Under the pieces are notes generated by a model. The model had not been told where the DNA came from and made no database searches. It saw only the letters and a list, made by a program, of their open reading frames with translations. Below, piece after piece: positions 31,540 to 41,940 of a stretch of 64,000 nucleotides of DNA (its first letter is position 1; each line of letters opens with the position of its first letter). The DNA comes from Micromonospora antibiotica. GTDB taxonomy: Bacteria; Actinomycetota; Actinomycetes; Mycobacteriales; Micromonosporaceae. The position numbers and the translations under genes are program-made. The DNA lies in assembly GCF_017599305.1 (NCBI RefSeq), contig NZ_JAGFWR010000006.1, positions 62,001-126,000 of the forward strand, in the 5' to 3' direction.

Positions 31540-33147
31540 TCAGCCCACCGGCACGGGCCGCCGGGTCGGACCGAAGTGCCGGGCGTACGCCCCGGTGGTG
31601 AAGAACGCCGGCAGGTCCTCGCCGAGGGCGGTGTCCTCGACGATCCGGGCGGCCCGTTCGGCACGGTCCCGGTTGGCACCCACCCGCCCGTCGACCAGGG
31701 CGGCCAGCTCCACCGCGAGGATCGACCGGACCAGGTCCTCGGTCACGCAGCCGCCGTCGGCCAGCGGGGTGCCGTGGTGCAGCCACTGCCAGACCTGGCA
31801 GCGGGCGATCTCGGCGGTGGCCGCGTCCTCCATCAGGTTGCCCAGCGCCACCGCGCCGGTGCCGCCGAGCCACGCGTCGACGTAACGCACGGCGACGGCG
31901 ATGTTGGCCCGCACCCCGGCGGTGGTGACCTGGCCCGGGGTCTTGTCGACGGCGAGCAGGTCGGCGGCGGTCACGGCCACGTCGTCGCGCAGCCGGTCGA
32001 GCTGGTGCGGGCGGTCACCCAGCACCGCGTCGAACTCCCGACGGCAGGTCTCGACCAGGCCCGGGTGGGCCACCCAGGAACCGTCGAACCCGTCGCCGGC
32101 CTCCCGCCGCTTGTCCGCCCGGACCCGGTCGAGGGCCACCTCGTTGACCTGCGGGTCCCGACTCGGGATGAACGCGGCCATCCCGCCGATCGCGTGCGCC
32201 CCGCGCCGGTGGCAGGTCGCCACCAGCAGCTCGGTGTACGCGCGCATGAACGGCACCGTCATGGTGACCTCGGACCGGTCCGGCAGGACGAAGTCCGGCC
32301 ACTGCCCGAAGTTCTTGATCACGCTGAAGATGTAGTCCCACCGGCCGGCGTTCAACCCCGCCGAGTGTTCCCGCAGCTCGTAGAGGATCTCCTCCATCTC
32401 GAACGCGGCCGTGATCGTCTCGATCAGCGTGGTGGCCCGGATGGTGCCCCGGGGCAGGCCGAGGCGCTGCTGGGCAAAGATGAAGACGTCGTTCCACAGC
32501 CGCGCCTCCCGGTGACCCTCCAGCTTCGGCAGGTAGAAGTACGGTCCGGCACCAGCGTCGAGCTGCCGCTGCGCGCAGTGGAACAGGTAGAGCCCGAAGT
32601 CGACCAGGCTGGCCGAGATGGGCCGGCCGTCCACCACGATGCCCTTCTCCACCAGGTGCCAGCCGCGCGGCCGCACGACGATGGTGGCCAGGTCCGCGCC
32701 GAGGGCGTACCGCTTGCCGCGCGGGTCGGTGAAGTCGATGCGCCGGTCCAGGGCGTCGATCAGGTTGAGCTGGCCGGAGATGACGTTGTGCCAGGTCGGG
32801 GCGGTGGCGTCCTCGAAGTCGGCGAGCCACACCCGGGCCCCGGAGTTGAGCGCGTTGACCGTCATCTTGCGGTCGGTCGGTCCGGTGATCTCGACCCGCC
32901 GGTCGAGCAGGCCGGGTGCGGGCGGGGCCACCCGCCAGTCGGGGTCGGCCCGGATCGCGGCGGTCTCCGGCAGGAAGTCGGGGAACTGGCCGGTGGCGTA
33001 GCGGTCCCGGCGGGCCCGGCGGGTGTCCAGCAGGGCCACCCGCCGGGCGGCGAACTCACTGTCCAGCGCCACCAGGAACTCCAGCGCCCCGGGGGTGAGG
33101 ACCTCGTCGAACCGGTCGGCCAGCGCTCCGATGATCTCGTACCTCAT
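31540..33147 (-). CDS. aceB: Malate synthase A
   Basis: 535 residues, the usual length of the A isoform. It condenses glyoxylate with acetyl-CoA to malate, the second step of the glyoxylate shunt. Family landmarks are [20 protein letters not shown] (Mg/glyoxylate site start), [20 protein letters not shown] (with the conserved Arg), [20 protein letters not shown] (catalytic Glu region), [17 protein letters not shown] (malate synthase signature RWDYIFS) and [11 protein letters not shown]. The ATG overlaps the aceA stop codon (ATGA), so both enzymes are made from one message. A strong hairpin ends the operon. Confidence 0.95.
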   Translation of the reverse strand: MRYEIIGALADRFDEVLTPGALEFLVALDSEFAARRVALLDTRRARRDRYATGQFPDFLPETAAIRADPDWRVAPPAPGLLDRRVEITGPTDRKMTVNALNSGARVWLADFEDATAPTWHNVISGQLNLIDALDRRIDFTDPRGKRYALGADLATIVVRPRGWHLVEKGIVVDGRPISASLVDFGLYLFHCAQRQLDAGAGPYFYLPKLEGHREARLWNDVFIFAQQRLGLPRGTIRATTLIETITAAFEMEEILYELREHSAGLNAGRWDYIFSVIKNFGQWPDFVLPDRSEVTMTVPFMRAYTELLVATCHRRGAHAIGGMAAFIPSRDPQVNEVALDRVRADKRREAGDGFDGSWVAHPGLVETCRREFDAVLGDRPHQLDRLRDDVAVTAADLLAVDKTPGQVTTAGVRANIAVAVRYVDAWLGGTGAVALGNLMEDAATAEIARCQVWQWLHHGTPLADGGCVTEDLVRSILAVELAALVDGRVGANRDRAERAARIVEDTALGEDLPAFFTTGAYARHFGPTRRPVPVG

Positions 33148-34415
33148 GCGAACTGCTCCTCTTCGGTGGAGCCGCGCAGGGCGGTGGTCTCGGCGGCCGG
33201 GTTGAGCACGGTGCTGATCAGGTCGAAGTAGCCGGTGCCGACCTCACGCTGGTGCCTGACGGCGGTGTAGCCGGCCGGTTCGGCGGCGAACTCCCGTTCC
33301 TGCAACGCCACGTAGGCGGACATGCCGTCGGCGGCGTAACCCCGGGCCAGGTCGAACATCGAGTAGTTGAGGGCGTGGAAGCCGGCCAGGGTGATGAACT
33401 GGAACCGGTAGCCCAGGTGGCCGAGCTCGCGCTGGAACTTCGCGATGGTCGAGTCGTCGAGGTGCTTGCGCCAGTTGAACGACGGCGAGCAGTTGTAGGC
33501 GAGGAGCTGGTCCGGGTACTCGGCCTTGACCGCCTCGGCGAAGCGGCGGGCCACCTCCAGGTCGGGGGTGGAGGTCTCCATCCACAGCAGGTCGGCGTGC
33601 GGGGCGTAGGCCAGCCCCCGGGCGATGCACGGCTCGATGCCGTTGCGCACCCGGTAGAACCCCTCGGCGGTCCGCTCGCCGGTGACGAACGGCCGGTCCC
33701 GCTCGTCCACGTCGGTGGTGAGCAGGGTGGCGGCCTGCGCGTCGGTGCGGGCGATCACCACCGACGGCACCCCGGCCACATCGGCCGCGAGCCGCGCCGC
33801 CTCCAGGGTGCGGACGTGCTGGCCGGTCGGGACGAGCACCTTGCCGCCCAGGTGGCCGCACTTCTTCTCGGCGGCGAGCTGGTCCTCCCAGTGCACGCCC
33901 GCCGCGCCGGCCCCGATCATGGCGGTCATCAGCTCGTAGGCGTTGAGCGGGCCACCGAAGCCGGCCTCGGCGTCGGCGACGATCGGCGCGAGCCAGTCGA
34001 CGCCGCCGTCGTCGCCCTCGGCGGTGGTGATCTGGCCGGCGCGCAGCAGCGCGTTGTTGATCCGGCGCACCACGGCGGGCACCGAGTTGGCGGGGTAGAG
34101 GCTCTGGTCGGGGTAGGTGTGCCCGGCGAGGTTGGCGTCGGCGGCCACCTGCCAGCCGGAGAGGTAGATGGCCTTGAGCCCGGCCCGGACCATCTGCACG
34201 GCCTGGTTGCCGGTGAGCGCACCCAGGGCGTGGATGTAGTCCTCGGTGTGCAGCAGCTCCCACAGCCGTTCCGCCCCGCGTCGGGCCAGGGTGTGCTCCT
34301 CCTGGACGGCCCCCCGCAGGCGGACCACGTCCTCGGCGCGGTAGCTGCGGCGCACCCCCTGCCAGCGGAGGTCGGTCTCCCACTCGGTACGCAACCGCTC
34401 CACGTCGTTCTGCAT
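33144..34415 (-). CDS. aceA: Isocitrate lyase
   Basis: 423 residues from ATG 34413-34415, with GGAGACGAG upstream. It splits isocitrate to glyoxylate and succinate. The catalytic signature [14 protein letters not shown] (nucleophilic Cys in KKCGH) is present, with [20 protein letters not shown] binding metal and glyoxylate, and [13 protein letters not shown] in the succinate site. It is first gene of the aceA-aceB operon. An in-frame extension to 34550 would be Arg-rich and lies in the promoter region, so it was not used. The divergent RamB/ScfR-type regulator and the repeated half-sites between the genes suggest control by acetate or short-chain acyl-CoA status. Confidence 0.95.
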   Translation of the reverse strand: MQNDVERLRTEWETDLRWQGVRRSYRAEDVVRLRGAVQEEHTLARRGAERLWELLHTEDYIHALGALTGNQAVQMVRAGLKAIYLSGWQVAADANLAGHTYPDQSLYPANSVPAVVRRINNALLRAGQITTAEGDDGGVDWLAPIVADAEAGFGGPLNAYELMTAMIGAGAAGVHWEDQLAAEKKCGHLGGKVLVPTGQHVRTLEAARLAADVAGVPSVVIARTDAQAATLLTTDVDERDRPFVTGERTAEGFYRVRNGIEPCIARGLAYAPHADLLWMETSTPDLEVARRFAEAVKAEYPDQLLAYNCSPSFNWRKHLDDSTIAKFQRELGHLGYRFQFITLAGFHALNYSMFDLARGYAADGMSAYVALQEREFAAEPAGYTAVRHQREVGTGYFDLISTVLNPAAETTALRGSTEEEQFA

Positions 34416-34548
34416 GATCTCGTCTCCTCGGATGTCGTGACGCCGGCACCGGCCGTCGTGCCGTCCGGCGGTGCGAACGCGTCGCCCGGCCGGCGTGTCA
34501 CCCACGGTCACACGGTGTCGCAGGGGTGGTCGAGGGACGGAAGAAGCC

Positions 34549-34603
34549 AAGTTCTGAGAAGTTCACCCCCGGTTCTGCGAAGTTGCGAACAGGTATATTC
34601 GCA
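34549..34603. promoter_or_regulatory. Clustered half-sites and promoter between aceA and the regulator
   Basis: AAGTTC at 34549 and 34559, the near-identical GTTCTGAGAAGTT (34551) and GTTCTGCGAAGTT (34572) 21 bp apart, and TGCGAA (34584-34589) inverted to TTCGCA (34598-34603) are crowded together. The strings resemble RamB/ScfR sites (AAnTTTGCAAA type). TATATT (34594-34599) is a likely -10 for the rightward regulator, so it would repress itself. Confidence 0.5.
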
Positions 34604-34654
34604 CTCTGCCAAGGGGTGCTGGGCTGCTGAAAAAGCAGTGGGGAGGTGAGCGTG

Positions 34655-36040
34655 GTGAGCAAGACCTTCGCGGGTGCCCGACTGCGCCGGATGCGCGAGG
34701 ACCGCGCGTTGAGCCAGTCCCGGCTGGCCCGGCTGCTCAACATCTCCCCCAGCTACCTCAACCAGATCGAGCACGACACCCGGCCGCTGACCGTGCCGGT
34801 GCTGATGCGCATCACCGAGGTGTTCGGCGTCGATCCGACCGTGTTCGCGCCCCGGGACACGCCCCGGCTGGTCGCCGGGCTGCGCGAGGCGCTGCCCGGC
34901 CGGCCGGGCGTCGCCGACCTCACCGAACTCGCCACCCGGCTGCCCGAGGTCGCCGAGGCCGTCCTCGACCTGCACCGCCGCTACCGGCAGGCCGACGAGC
35001 AGCTCGCCGAGCTGCTGGGCGACCGGGAGACGGTCGGGCGCAGCCCGCACGACCGGGTGACCGAGTTCTTCTACCGGCGGCAGAACTACGTGCCGGATCT
35101 GGACGAGGCGGCGGAGCGGCTGGCCGCCACCATCGACCTGCGTCGTGGCGAGGTCCGGGCCGGGTTGCAGGACCGGCTCGCCCAACGGCACGGCGTGCAG
35201 GTCCGCCACGACGACGCCAGCCTGCTCGGCGACGAGCTGCACCGCTACCGGCCGCAGACCCGCACCCTGCACCTGTCGACGTCGCTGCGCGCCGGGCAGG
35301 AGGCGATGCGGATGGCCGCGCAGATCGCCCTGCTGGAGTACGCCGACGTGATCGACGAGATCGTGGAGGAGGAACGGTTCGACGACCCGCAGACCCAGAT
35401 CCTCACCCGGGTCGGCCTGGCCAACTACTTCGCCGCCGCGCTGATCCTGCCGTACGGGCCGTTCCTCGCGGCGGCCGAACAGCACCGGTACGACATCGAG
35501 CTGCTCTCCCAGCACTTCACCATGGGCTGGGAGACCATCTGCCACCGGCTCAGCACCCTGCAACGGCCCCGGGCGCGCGGGGTGCCGTTCTCCTTCGTCC
35601 GGGTCGACCGGGCCGGCAACCTGTCCAAACGCCAGTCCGCCACCGGCTTCCCGTTCTCGCTCACCGGCGGCACCTGCCCACTGTGGAACGTCTACGAGGC
35701 GTTCGGTGCACCCGGCCGGGTGGTGGTGCAGGTGGCGGCGATGCCCGACGGGCAGCGCTACCTGTGGATCGCCCGCACCATCACCCGGCACCACGGCGGC
35801 TACAACCAGCCCGGCAAGGTCTACGCGATCGGGCTCGGCTGCGAGATCCGGCACGCCGACCGGCTGGTCTACTCCCGGGGCATCGACCTGTACGCGGCCG
35901 ACGCCGTCACGTCGATCGGCCCGGGGTGCAAGACCTGCGAGCGGATGACCTGCCCGCAGCGGGCCGCCGCGCCGATCAGCGGCCGGCTCGACCTCGACGA
36001 GAACCGCAGCACCTTCATCCCGTACCCGTTGAAGGGCTGA
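34655..36040 (+). CDS. ramB: RamB/ScfR-type regulator of acetate and acyl-CoA metabolism
   Basis: 461 residues. SKTFAGARLRRMREDRALSQ, then LARLLNISPSYLNQIEHDTR, is an XRE helix-turn-helix nearly as in corynebacterial RamB. The middle (about 110-300) is the IrrE/ImmA-like domain, and the C-terminal short-chain fatty acyl regulator domain contains GCKTCERMTCPQRA, a Cys cluster able to hold an Fe-S or metal site in relatives. GTG 34655 was chosen because GGGAGG (34641-34646) is eight bases upstream and the protein then starts like RamB; GTG 34652 and 34646 are alternatives. A small hairpin CTGCT-GAAAA-AGCAG (34624-34638) precedes the ribosome-binding site. It very likely regulates the divergent aceA-aceB operon. 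Confidence 0.85.
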   Translation: MSKTFAGARLRRMREDRALSQSRLARLLNISPSYLNQIEHDTRPLTVPVLMRITEVFGVDPTVFAPRDTPRLVAGLREALPGRPGVADLTELATRLPEVAEAVLDLHRRYRQADEQLAELLGDRETVGRSPHDRVTEFFYRRQNYVPDLDEAAERLAATIDLRRGEVRAGLQDRLAQRHGVQVRHDDASLLGDELHRYRPQTRTLHLSTSLRAGQEAMRMAAQIALLEYADVIDEIVEEERFDDPQTQILTRVGLANYFAAALILPYGPFLAAAEQHRYDIELLSQHFTMGWETICHRLSTLQRPRARGVPFSFVRVDRAGNLSKRQSATGFPFSLTGGTCPLWNVYEAFGAPGRVVVQVAAMPDGQRYLWIARTITRHHGGYNQPGKVYAIGLGCEIRHADRLVYSRGIDLYAADAVTSIGPGCKTCERMTCPQRAAAPISGRLDLDENRSTFIPYPLKG

Positions 36041-36070
36041 CGGCGGCGGGCGGGGACCGGCGGGCGGGCG

Positions 36071-36472
36071 TCACTGGGTCGGGCTGGTATAGAAGATCAC
36101 CTTGGCTTCGGCGAGCTTGCCCAGCTCCACCGGACGCCACTGGCGGAACCCCTGCCGGCCGGTCAGCTCCCCGCTGATCCCCACCGCCGGGCAGTACAAC
36201 CAGTTGCCGTTGCTCAGGTTGGGGAACTCCGCCCACGCCTGCACGTGCACGTCCCCCTGCGGGAACGACAGCGTCTCCGACAGGTGCACCATCGGCATCC
36301 CGTCGGACCCACGGTGCATGACCAGCCGGTACCCGCCGTCGACGGTGCCCACCCGGCCCTCGTCCGGGACCACCAGGTCCGCCTTGTACCACCCGCTCTG
36401 CCCGAGCTTCGGGTCCTCGAAGTCGATGTCCGCGCCGAACGAGGTGAGGATTTCGTGGAGGTTGTCGTACAT
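36071..36472 (-). CDS. Unrecognised 133-residue protein at the end of the PKS cluster
   Basis: 133 residues from ATG 36470-36472, AAAGAGG upstream. No signal or membrane segment. The sequence is rich in alternating hydrophobic strands with turn glycines (YKADLVVPDEGRVGTVDGGY, GMPMVHLSETLSFPQGDVHV, QAWAEFPNLSNGNWLYCPAV, ELGKLAEAKVIFYTS), suggesting a small beta-barrel. I do not recognise the family. Size, predicted all-beta nature and place in a PKS operon recall lipocalin or allene-oxide-cyclase-like barrels, some of which are polyketide cyclases (AbyU group); that is weak inference. It is the last gene of the run, 25 bp after the NTF2-like gene, and is convergent with the acetate regulator. 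Confidence 0.75.
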   Translation of the reverse strand: MYDNLHEILTSFGADIDFEDPKLGQSGWYKADLVVPDEGRVGTVDGGYRLVMHRGSDGMPMVHLSETLSFPQGDVHVQAWAEFPNLSNGNWLYCPAVGISGELTGRQGFRQWRPVELGKLAEAKVIFYTSPTQ

Positions 36473-36497
36473 GGTCGCCTCTTTCCGTGGTGGGGGG

Positions 36498-36857
36498 TCA
36501 GGCCTTGCGGAAGACGTCCTTGACCAGGATCTTGCCGTCGCGCAGCGTGAACACGTCCACGCCCCGTTCGAGCACCTCGCCGGTCGCGGACTCGCAGCGG
36601 AACTCCAGGAACTCCCGGTCCGCCACGACGACGCGCTCGCCGTACACCATCCGGGCACCGACGGCGTCGAGTTCGTCGCGCTTACCGATGATCTCGGCCA
36701 GGAACCCGGGTATCTCCTTGCGGTGGTAGGTGTGGCCCGGTTCGGGGCCGGCGGCGACGATCCACACCCCGTCGGGGGCGAAGCAGTCGGCGGCGGCGTC
36801 CAGGTCGTCGGCGTCACAGGCGGCGAAGAACGCCGCCACCGGGCTGGTGTCGGTCAT
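36498..36857 (-). CDS. NTF2/SnoaL-like small protein
   Basis: 119 residues, AGAGGGGA upstream of ATG 36855-36857. PVAAFFAACDADDLDAAADC is the N-terminal helix pair, FAPDGVWIVAAGPEPGHTYH the first strand and active-site loop, and ERGVDVFTLRDGKILVKDVF the closing strands of an NTF2 cone. SnoaL-like proteins in PKS clusters act as cyclases, epoxide hydrolases or isomerases, with Asp/His in the cone as acid/base. It lies 32 bp after the P450 and 25 bp before the unknown gene, so it belongs to the tailoring set. Its reaction cannot be told from sequence. Confidence 0.85.
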   Translation of the reverse strand: MTDTSPVAAFFAACDADDLDAAADCFAPDGVWIVAAGPEPGHTYHRKEIPGFLAEIIGKRDELDAVGARMVYGERVVVADREFLEFRCESATGEVLERGVDVFTLRDGKILVKDVFRKA

Positions 36858-36889
36858 GGGGTCCCCTCTGCTCGGATGGGTGGTGGGGT

Positions 36890-38119
36890 TCAGTCGAAGC
36901 GCACGGGCAGCGACTCGATGGCGCGGAACTGGAGGCTGTGCCGCCAGGCGACCTCGTCGTCGGCGACGGCCAGCCGCCAGTGCGGGTGGCGGGCCAGCAG
37001 CCGCTGCAACACCACCCGGCCCTCCAGCCGGGCCAGCGGTGCGCCCAGACAGTGGTGGATGCCGTGCCCGAACGCCAGATGGCCATCACGGTCGAGGCGG
37101 ACCGCGTCGGGATCGGGGAACCGGTCGGCGTCGCGGTTGGCCGCGCACAGCGAGATGAACACGATCTCCCCGGCCGGGATGACCGTGTCGCCGACGGTCA
37201 CCTCCTGCTCGGTGAACCGGATCGTGCTCAGGTTCAACGGGCTCTCGTAGCGCAGCACCTCCTCCACGAACGCGGGCACCCGCCCCGGGTCGGCGGCCAG
37301 CTCCGCACGCAACTCCGGCCGCCGGTGCAGCAGCAGCACAGCGCTGCTGAGCATCGCCGCAGTCGTCTCGTAGCCGGCGTTCATCATCAGGAACACGGTG
37401 GACAGCAACTCGTCGGTGGCCAGCCGGCCGCCCTCGTCGTCGGCGGCGATGAGCGCGCTGATCAGGTCGTCGGCCGGCGCGGTGCGCTTGACCGCGATCA
37501 GGTCCCGCACATAGCCGTAGGCGTCGGCGATCACCTGCTGCTTGTCGGAAAGCGAGGTGCCGACGCTGCCGAGTTCCGCGCTCCACCGGCGGAAGTCGTC
37601 GAACGCCTCCTCGGGGATGCCCAGCAGCGAGCCGATCACCGCCATCGGCACGGGCAGCGCGACGTCGGTCACGAAGTCGACCGTCTCCCCCGCGACGATC
37701 CGGTCCAACGCGGCGTCGGTGAACCGTTCGATCACCGGAATCAGGCTCTGCACCCGCCGGGTGGTGAACGCGCCGCCGACGATCCGGCGCAGCCGGGTGT
37801 GGTCGGGTGGATCACTGAACAGCATGCTCGGCGGGTTGTCGGTGACGTGCTCGTCCGGGTCGACGGCCTGGGCGCGGATCACCGAGGCGATACGTCCGGC
37901 GTCCTTGGACAGCCTCGGGTCGGCCAGCAGCCGGCGCGCGTCGGCGTGCCGGGTGACCAGCCAGGCGTACACGGCGGTGGAGAACGTCTTGAGCCGGAAC
38001 CGGTCCACCGTGCCACCGTCGCGCAGCCGGGCGAACCCCGGGTACGGGTCCTGGGCGAACTCCTCGGTGAGCATGTCCGTCGGGTGGGGAGTAGAGGTTT
38101 CCTGCTGTCCGATGGTCAT
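36890..38119 (-). CDS. Cytochrome P450, PKS tailoring
   Basis: 409 residues. FGHGIHHCLGAPLARLE is the heme-binding loop with the axial Cys, MMNAGYETTAAMLSS the I-helix (A-G-x-E-T oxygen-activation motif), EEVLRYESPLNLSTIRFT the K-helix ExxR and following strand, and PPDHTRLRRIVGGAFTTRRV the C-helix region. It is a soluble bacterial class I enzyme of the CYP105/107-like type that hydroxylates or epoxidises secondary metabolites, needing external ferredoxin. The ATG overlaps the stop of the terminal PKS gene (ATGA), which ties it to this pathway as a post-PKS oxidase. Confidence 0.95.
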   Translation of the reverse strand: MTIGQQETSTPHPTDMLTEEFAQDPYPGFARLRDGGTVDRFRLKTFSTAVYAWLVTRHADARRLLADPRLSKDAGRIASVIRAQAVDPDEHVTDNPPSMLFSDPPDHTRLRRIVGGAFTTRRVQSLIPVIERFTDAALDRIVAGETVDFVTDVALPVPMAVIGSLLGIPEEAFDDFRRWSAELGSVGTSLSDKQQVIADAYGYVRDLIAVKRTAPADDLISALIAADDEGGRLATDELLSTVFLMMNAGYETTAAMLSSAVLLLHRRPELRAELAADPGRVPAFVEEVLRYESPLNLSTIRFTEQEVTVGDTVIPAGEIVFISLCAANRDADRFPDPDAVRLDRDGHLAFGHGIHHCLGAPLARLEGRVVLQRLLARHPHWRLAVADDEVAWRHSLQFRAIESLPVRFD

Positions 38120-41100
38120 CGGCTCCGCCCTGTCGGTGAGGGGATCAGTGGGGTGTTCGTCGGTGCCGGCGGCAGGCAGTCGGCCAGCGCGGCGGCCGTG
38201 GTCGGGGCGTCGCCGGTGAGGACGCCCAGGTGGTCGCCCGGCACGGTGTGCCACCCGGTGTCGGCCGCCCAGCCCGGTTCCCGCCCGCCGGGCGCCGCCG
38301 CGGCCCGCAGGTGGGTGACGGGGACCGCCAGCGGCTGCGGTCGCCAGTCGGCGAACAGCGCCAGGTGCCGTCCCATGGCCAGCAGCTGCCGGTCGGTGAC
38401 CAGTTCGGTGACGCTCCGGTCGGCGGCCAGCCGGGTGAACAGGGTCGGCATCGTCGCGGCGTACCAGGACCCGCCCGGGACGTGCACGTCGACCAGCACC
38501 ACCCGCTCGGGCGGTGTGCCGAGGTCGGACAGGGCCGCCGCCACGGCATGCGCCAGCCAGCCGCCCGAGGAGTAGCCGACCAGCACGTACGGCCGGTCGC
38601 CGAGGTGCGTCCGCAGCGCCGCGACCTGGGCGTCGACGACCTCGGCGCGGGTGGTCGGCAGCGCCTCCCCCGGCCGGTAGCCGGGCAGCGGCAGCACCAC
38701 GGCGGGCCGGTCCAGGCAGGCCAGCAGCCGGGCGTACTGGTAGGGGCTGGCCGGGGCGACCATGCTGGGCAGGCAGACCAGCAGCGGGCCGTCGCCCTCG
38801 GCGAACACCAGCGGCGGCGCGGGGGCGGCGGTGCCGCCGGCCGACGCCCGGTCCGCGGCGGCGGCGAGCAGGTCCAACCCGGCGGGTACGTCGCCACTGG
38901 CGCACGCCGCCGCGAATGCCGCCCGCACCGCGCCGTCGTCGGGGTCCTCGTCGACCCGCCCGGCGAGGGTGCCGGCGAGTTCGTCGGCGGTGACGGCGGT
39001 GAGCAGGTCGGCGGTGCCGACGGGCAGCCCGGTGGCCTGGGTCAGCCGGTCGCGCAGTTCCACCGCGCTGAGCGAGGTCAGGCCCAGCTCGGCTAGCGAC
39101 CGGTGCGGGTCGACGGGGGCCGCACCGTGGCCGAGCACCGCCGCCACGTGCCGCAGCACCACGTCACGCAGCGTGCCCGGGGCCGGTGTGGTCGCCGGGG
39201 GTGCCGACGGCACCGACGGCGGGCCGCCGGTGGCGGACCCGAACCGGCCGTCGGGCCAGAACCGGGTCCGCTGGAACGGGTAACCGGGCAGCGCCACCGG
39301 TGCGGCACGGGTGCCGGCGAACACCGCCGCCCGGTCCAGGTGCCCCCGGACCAGCAACGCACCCATCGCCACCGGCACCGACACCGGATCGGGCACGTCG
39401 GGACGCAACGTCGGGACCGCCACCGCGTCGGTGGGCGTACGCAGGCAGTCCACCACCGTGCCGGTCAGTGCCGGGGCCGGCCCCACCTCCAGGAAGGTGC
39501 GTACCCCGCGCCGCTCCAGCACGCGTACGGCGTCGGCGAACCGCACCGGCCGGCGGGCGTGCGCCAGCCAGTGCCCCGGCCCGGTCAGATCCTCGACGGT
39601 CAGCGCCGCCCCGGTCAGGGTGGACACCACCGGCAGGCGGGGCGCGGTGAACCGTACCCCCGCCAGCACCTCGGCGAACCCGGCCAGTGCCGGCTCCATC
39701 AGCCGGGAGTGGAAGGCGTGGCTGACGTCGAGCCGCCGGCACCGGTGACCACCGGCCCGCAGCAGCCGGACCGCCCGCTGCACCCCGTCGACCGTGCCGG
39801 AGAGCACCACCGCCCGGGGACCGTTGACGGCGGCCAACTCGACGTCGTCGCCGAGCAGCGGGGTCACCTCCGCCTCGTCGGCCCGTACGGCGAGCATCGC
39901 CCCGCCCGCCGGCAGCGCGGCCATCAGCCGGCCCCGGGCCGCGACTACGGTGGCCGCGTCGGCCAGCGACAACGCGCCCGCCACGTGCACGGCGGTCAAC
40001 TCGCCGACGGAGTGCCCGGCGACGGCGGCCGGGGCGAGGCCGTACGCGCCCAGCAGCCGGTACAGGGCGACCTCCACCGCGAAGATCGCCGGCTGCGCGG
40101 TGCCCGTGTCGTCGAGTCCGCCGCCGTCGGCGACGGCGTCGGCCAGCGGCCGGTCCAGCAGCGGATCGAGGTGCCCGCAGACCTCGGCGAACGCCTCCGC
40201 GTAGGCGGGGAACCGCTCGCCCAGCGCCAGGCCCATCCCGACCCGCTGCGCGCCCTGCCCGGTGAACAGGACCGCGAGGTCACCCCCGCAGGTCGTGCCC
40301 GCGCCGACCCCGGCATCGGCCAGCTCGGCGAGACCGGCGAGCAGCCCGGCGCGGTCGGTCGCGGTGACGCACGCCCGGTGTCGCAGGGCCGCCCGCCCGG
40401 TGGCCAACGCCAGGCCGAGCCCCGCCGGGGTGAGCGTCGGGTCGGCCCGCACCAGCGTCGCCAACCGGCCGGCCTGCTCCCGCAGGGCCTGCGGGTCGGC
40501 GGCGGAGAGCAGGCAGGGCACCGCGGGCAGCGGGGTGACCGCCGGCCCGTCGGCGGCCGGTGCGGGTGGTTCCTCGACGACGACGTGGGCGTTGGTGCCG
40601 CTGATCCCGAACGCCGACACCGCCGCCCGGCGCGGGCGCGGCCCACGGGGCCACGGCTGGGCCGCGGTCAGCAGCCGCACCGGGGAGTCGTCCCAGCGCA
40701 CCGCCGTGGTCGGGGTCGCGGCGTGCAGCGTACGCGGCAACCGCCCGTGCCGCAGCGCCAGCGCCAGCTTGACCAGCCCGGCCAGGCCGGCGGCGGCCTG
40801 GGTGTGGCCCAGGTTGGACTTCACCGAGCCCAGCCACAGTGGCCGGTCCCGACCCCGGCCGTAGCTGGCCAGCAGCGCCTCGACCTCGATCGGGTCGCCG
40901 AGCCGGGTGCCGGTGCCGTGCGCCTCCACGACGTCGACGTCACCGGGGGTGAGCCCGGCGTCGGCGAGCGCCCGTTCGATCACCCGCCGCTGGGCGGGGC
41001 CGTTCGGCGCGGTCAACCCGTTGGACGCCCCGTCGGAGTTGACCGCGCTACCGCGCAGCACCGCGTGCACGGTACGCCCGTGGGCGAGCGCGTCACCGAG

Positions 41101-41940
41101 CCGTTCCAGCAGCAGCACCGCCCCACCCTCCCCCCAGCCGACCCCGTCGGCGGCGGCGGAGAACGCCTTGCACCGGCCGTCGGCGGCCAATCCTCGCTGG
41201 CGGCTGAACTCGGTGAACCCGACCGGTGTCGACATCACCGTCGCCGCCCCGACCAGGGCCAGGGGCACCTCGCCGCAGCGCAGCGCACGGATGGCCTGGT
41301 GCACGGCCACCAGCGCCGACGAGCAGGCGGTGTCCACGGTCAGCGACGGCCCGGTCAGCCCCAGCACGTACGAGATCCGGCCGGAGGCGACGCTCGCCGC
41401 GTTGCCGGTGAGCAGGAAACCCTCGGTGTCACCGGCGGCGTGGGCGAGCAGCAGCGGGTAGTCCTGGCCGTTCGTGCCCACGTACACCCCGGTCTCGGTG
41501 GCGCGCAGCCGTTCCGGGTCGATGCGGGCGTCCTCGACCGCCGTCCACGCCAACTCCAGCAGCATCCGCTGCTGCGGGTCCATCGCCGACGCCTCCCGGG
41601 GCGACACCCCGAAGAAGCCGGCGTCGAACCCGGCGACGTCGGGCAGGAACCCGCCGGAGTCGACGTAGCTGCGCCCGGGGGCGGTCGGGTCCGGATCGTG
41701 CAGGTCCGCCGGCCAGCCCCGGTCGGTGGGGAACGGGACGACCGCGTCGCGGCCCTCGTCGAGCAGTTCCCAGAACCGGTCCGGGGTGTCCGCGCCGCCG
41801 GGGAACCGGCAGGACATCCCGACCACGGCGACCGGTTCGGCGGCCGGGGCGGTGGCCCGGTCGAGTTCCCCGCGCAGCCGGTCGACCTCACGCAGCGCGT
41901 TACGCAGGGCCGCCACGTACTGTTCGGTGCCGGCGCTCAC
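38116..41940 (-). CDS. Type I PKS, terminal module KS-AT-ACP-TE
   Basis: 1274 residues from GTG 41938-41940, overlapping the previous PKS stop (GTGA). Order: N-terminal docking helix 1-33; KS about 35-455 (active Cys about 205 in [20 protein letters not shown] and [10 protein letters not shown]); AT about 555-850 (Ser in GHSVGE, about 643; [11 protein letters not shown], a malonyl-CoA signature); ACP about 920-985 with [11 protein letters not shown], where the usual Asp before Ser is Thr; TE about 1030-1270 with [10 protein letters not shown] (Ser about 1125), DVHVPGG and GDHLGVL giving the triad. There is no KR, so the last beta-keto group stays. TE releases the chain by hydrolysis or lactonisation. 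This AT is diverged from the near-identical ATs of the other modules. Confidence 0.95.
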   Translation of the reverse strand: MSAGTEQYVAALRNALREVDRLRGELDRATAPAAEPVAVVGMSCRFPGGADTPDRFWELLDEGRDAVVPFPTDRGWPADLHDPDPTAPGRSYVDSGGFLPDVAGFDAGFFGVSPREASAMDPQQRMLLELAWTAVEDARIDPERLRATETGVYVGTNGQDYPLLLAHAAGDTEGFLLTGNAASVASGRISYVLGLTGPSLTVDTACSSALVAVHQAIRALRCGEVPLALVGAATVMSTPVGFTEFSRQRGLAADGRCKAFSAAADGVGWGEGGAVLLLERLGDALAHGRTVHAVLRGSAVNSDGASNGLTAPNGPAQRRVIERALADAGLTPGDVDVVEAHGTGTRLGDPIEVEALLASYGRGRDRPLWLGSVKSNLGHTQAAAGLAGLVKLALALRHGRLPRTLHAATPTTAVRWDDSPVRLLTAAQPWPRGPRPRRAAVSAFGISGTNAHVVVEEPPAPAADGPAVTPLPAVPCLLSAADPQALREQAGRLATLVRADPTLTPAGLGLALATGRAALRHRACVTATDRAGLLAGLAELADAGVGAGTTCGGDLAVLFTGQGAQRVGMGLALGERFPAYAEAFAEVCGHLDPLLDRPLADAVADGGGLDDTGTAQPAIFAVEVALYRLLGAYGLAPAAVAGHSVGELTAVHVAGALSLADAATVVAARGRLMAALPAGGAMLAVRADEAEVTPLLGDDVELAAVNGPRAVVLSGTVDGVQRAVRLLRAGGHRCRRLDVSHAFHSRLMEPALAGFAEVLAGVRFTAPRLPVVSTLTGAALTVEDLTGPGHWLAHARRPVRFADAVRVLERRGVRTFLEVGPAPALTGTVVDCLRTPTDAVAVPTLRPDVPDPVSVPVAMGALLVRGHLDRAAVFAGTRAAPVALPGYPFQRTRFWPDGRFGSATGGPPSVPSAPPATTPAPGTLRDVVLRHVAAVLGHGAAPVDPHRSLAELGLTSLSAVELRDRLTQATGLPVGTADLLTAVTADELAGTLAGRVDEDPDDGAVRAAFAAACASGDVPAGLDLLAAAADRASAGGTAAPAPPLVFAEGDGPLLVCLPSMVAPASPYQYARLLACLDRPAVVLPLPGYRPGEALPTTRAEVVDAQVAALRTHLGDRPYVLVGYSSGGWLAHAVAAALSDLGTPPERVVLVDVHVPGGSWYAATMPTLFTRLAADRSVTELVTDRQLLAMGRHLALFADWRPQPLAVPVTHLRAAAAPGGREPGWAADTGWHTVPGDHLGVLTGDAPTTAAALADCLPPAPTNTPLIPSPTGRSR

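Noticed and set aside
31081..33231. Plus-strand open frame containing the repeat PDFPAPVPPG
   Set aside because: The repeat is only the 30-bp tandem repeat read in frame; the rest is antisense to malate synthase.
34655..36040. RamB-type regulator as a PKS cluster regulator
   Set aside because: Its start region and half-sites face aceA-aceB, and its C-terminal domain is the fatty-acyl type of glyoxylate-shunt regulators.
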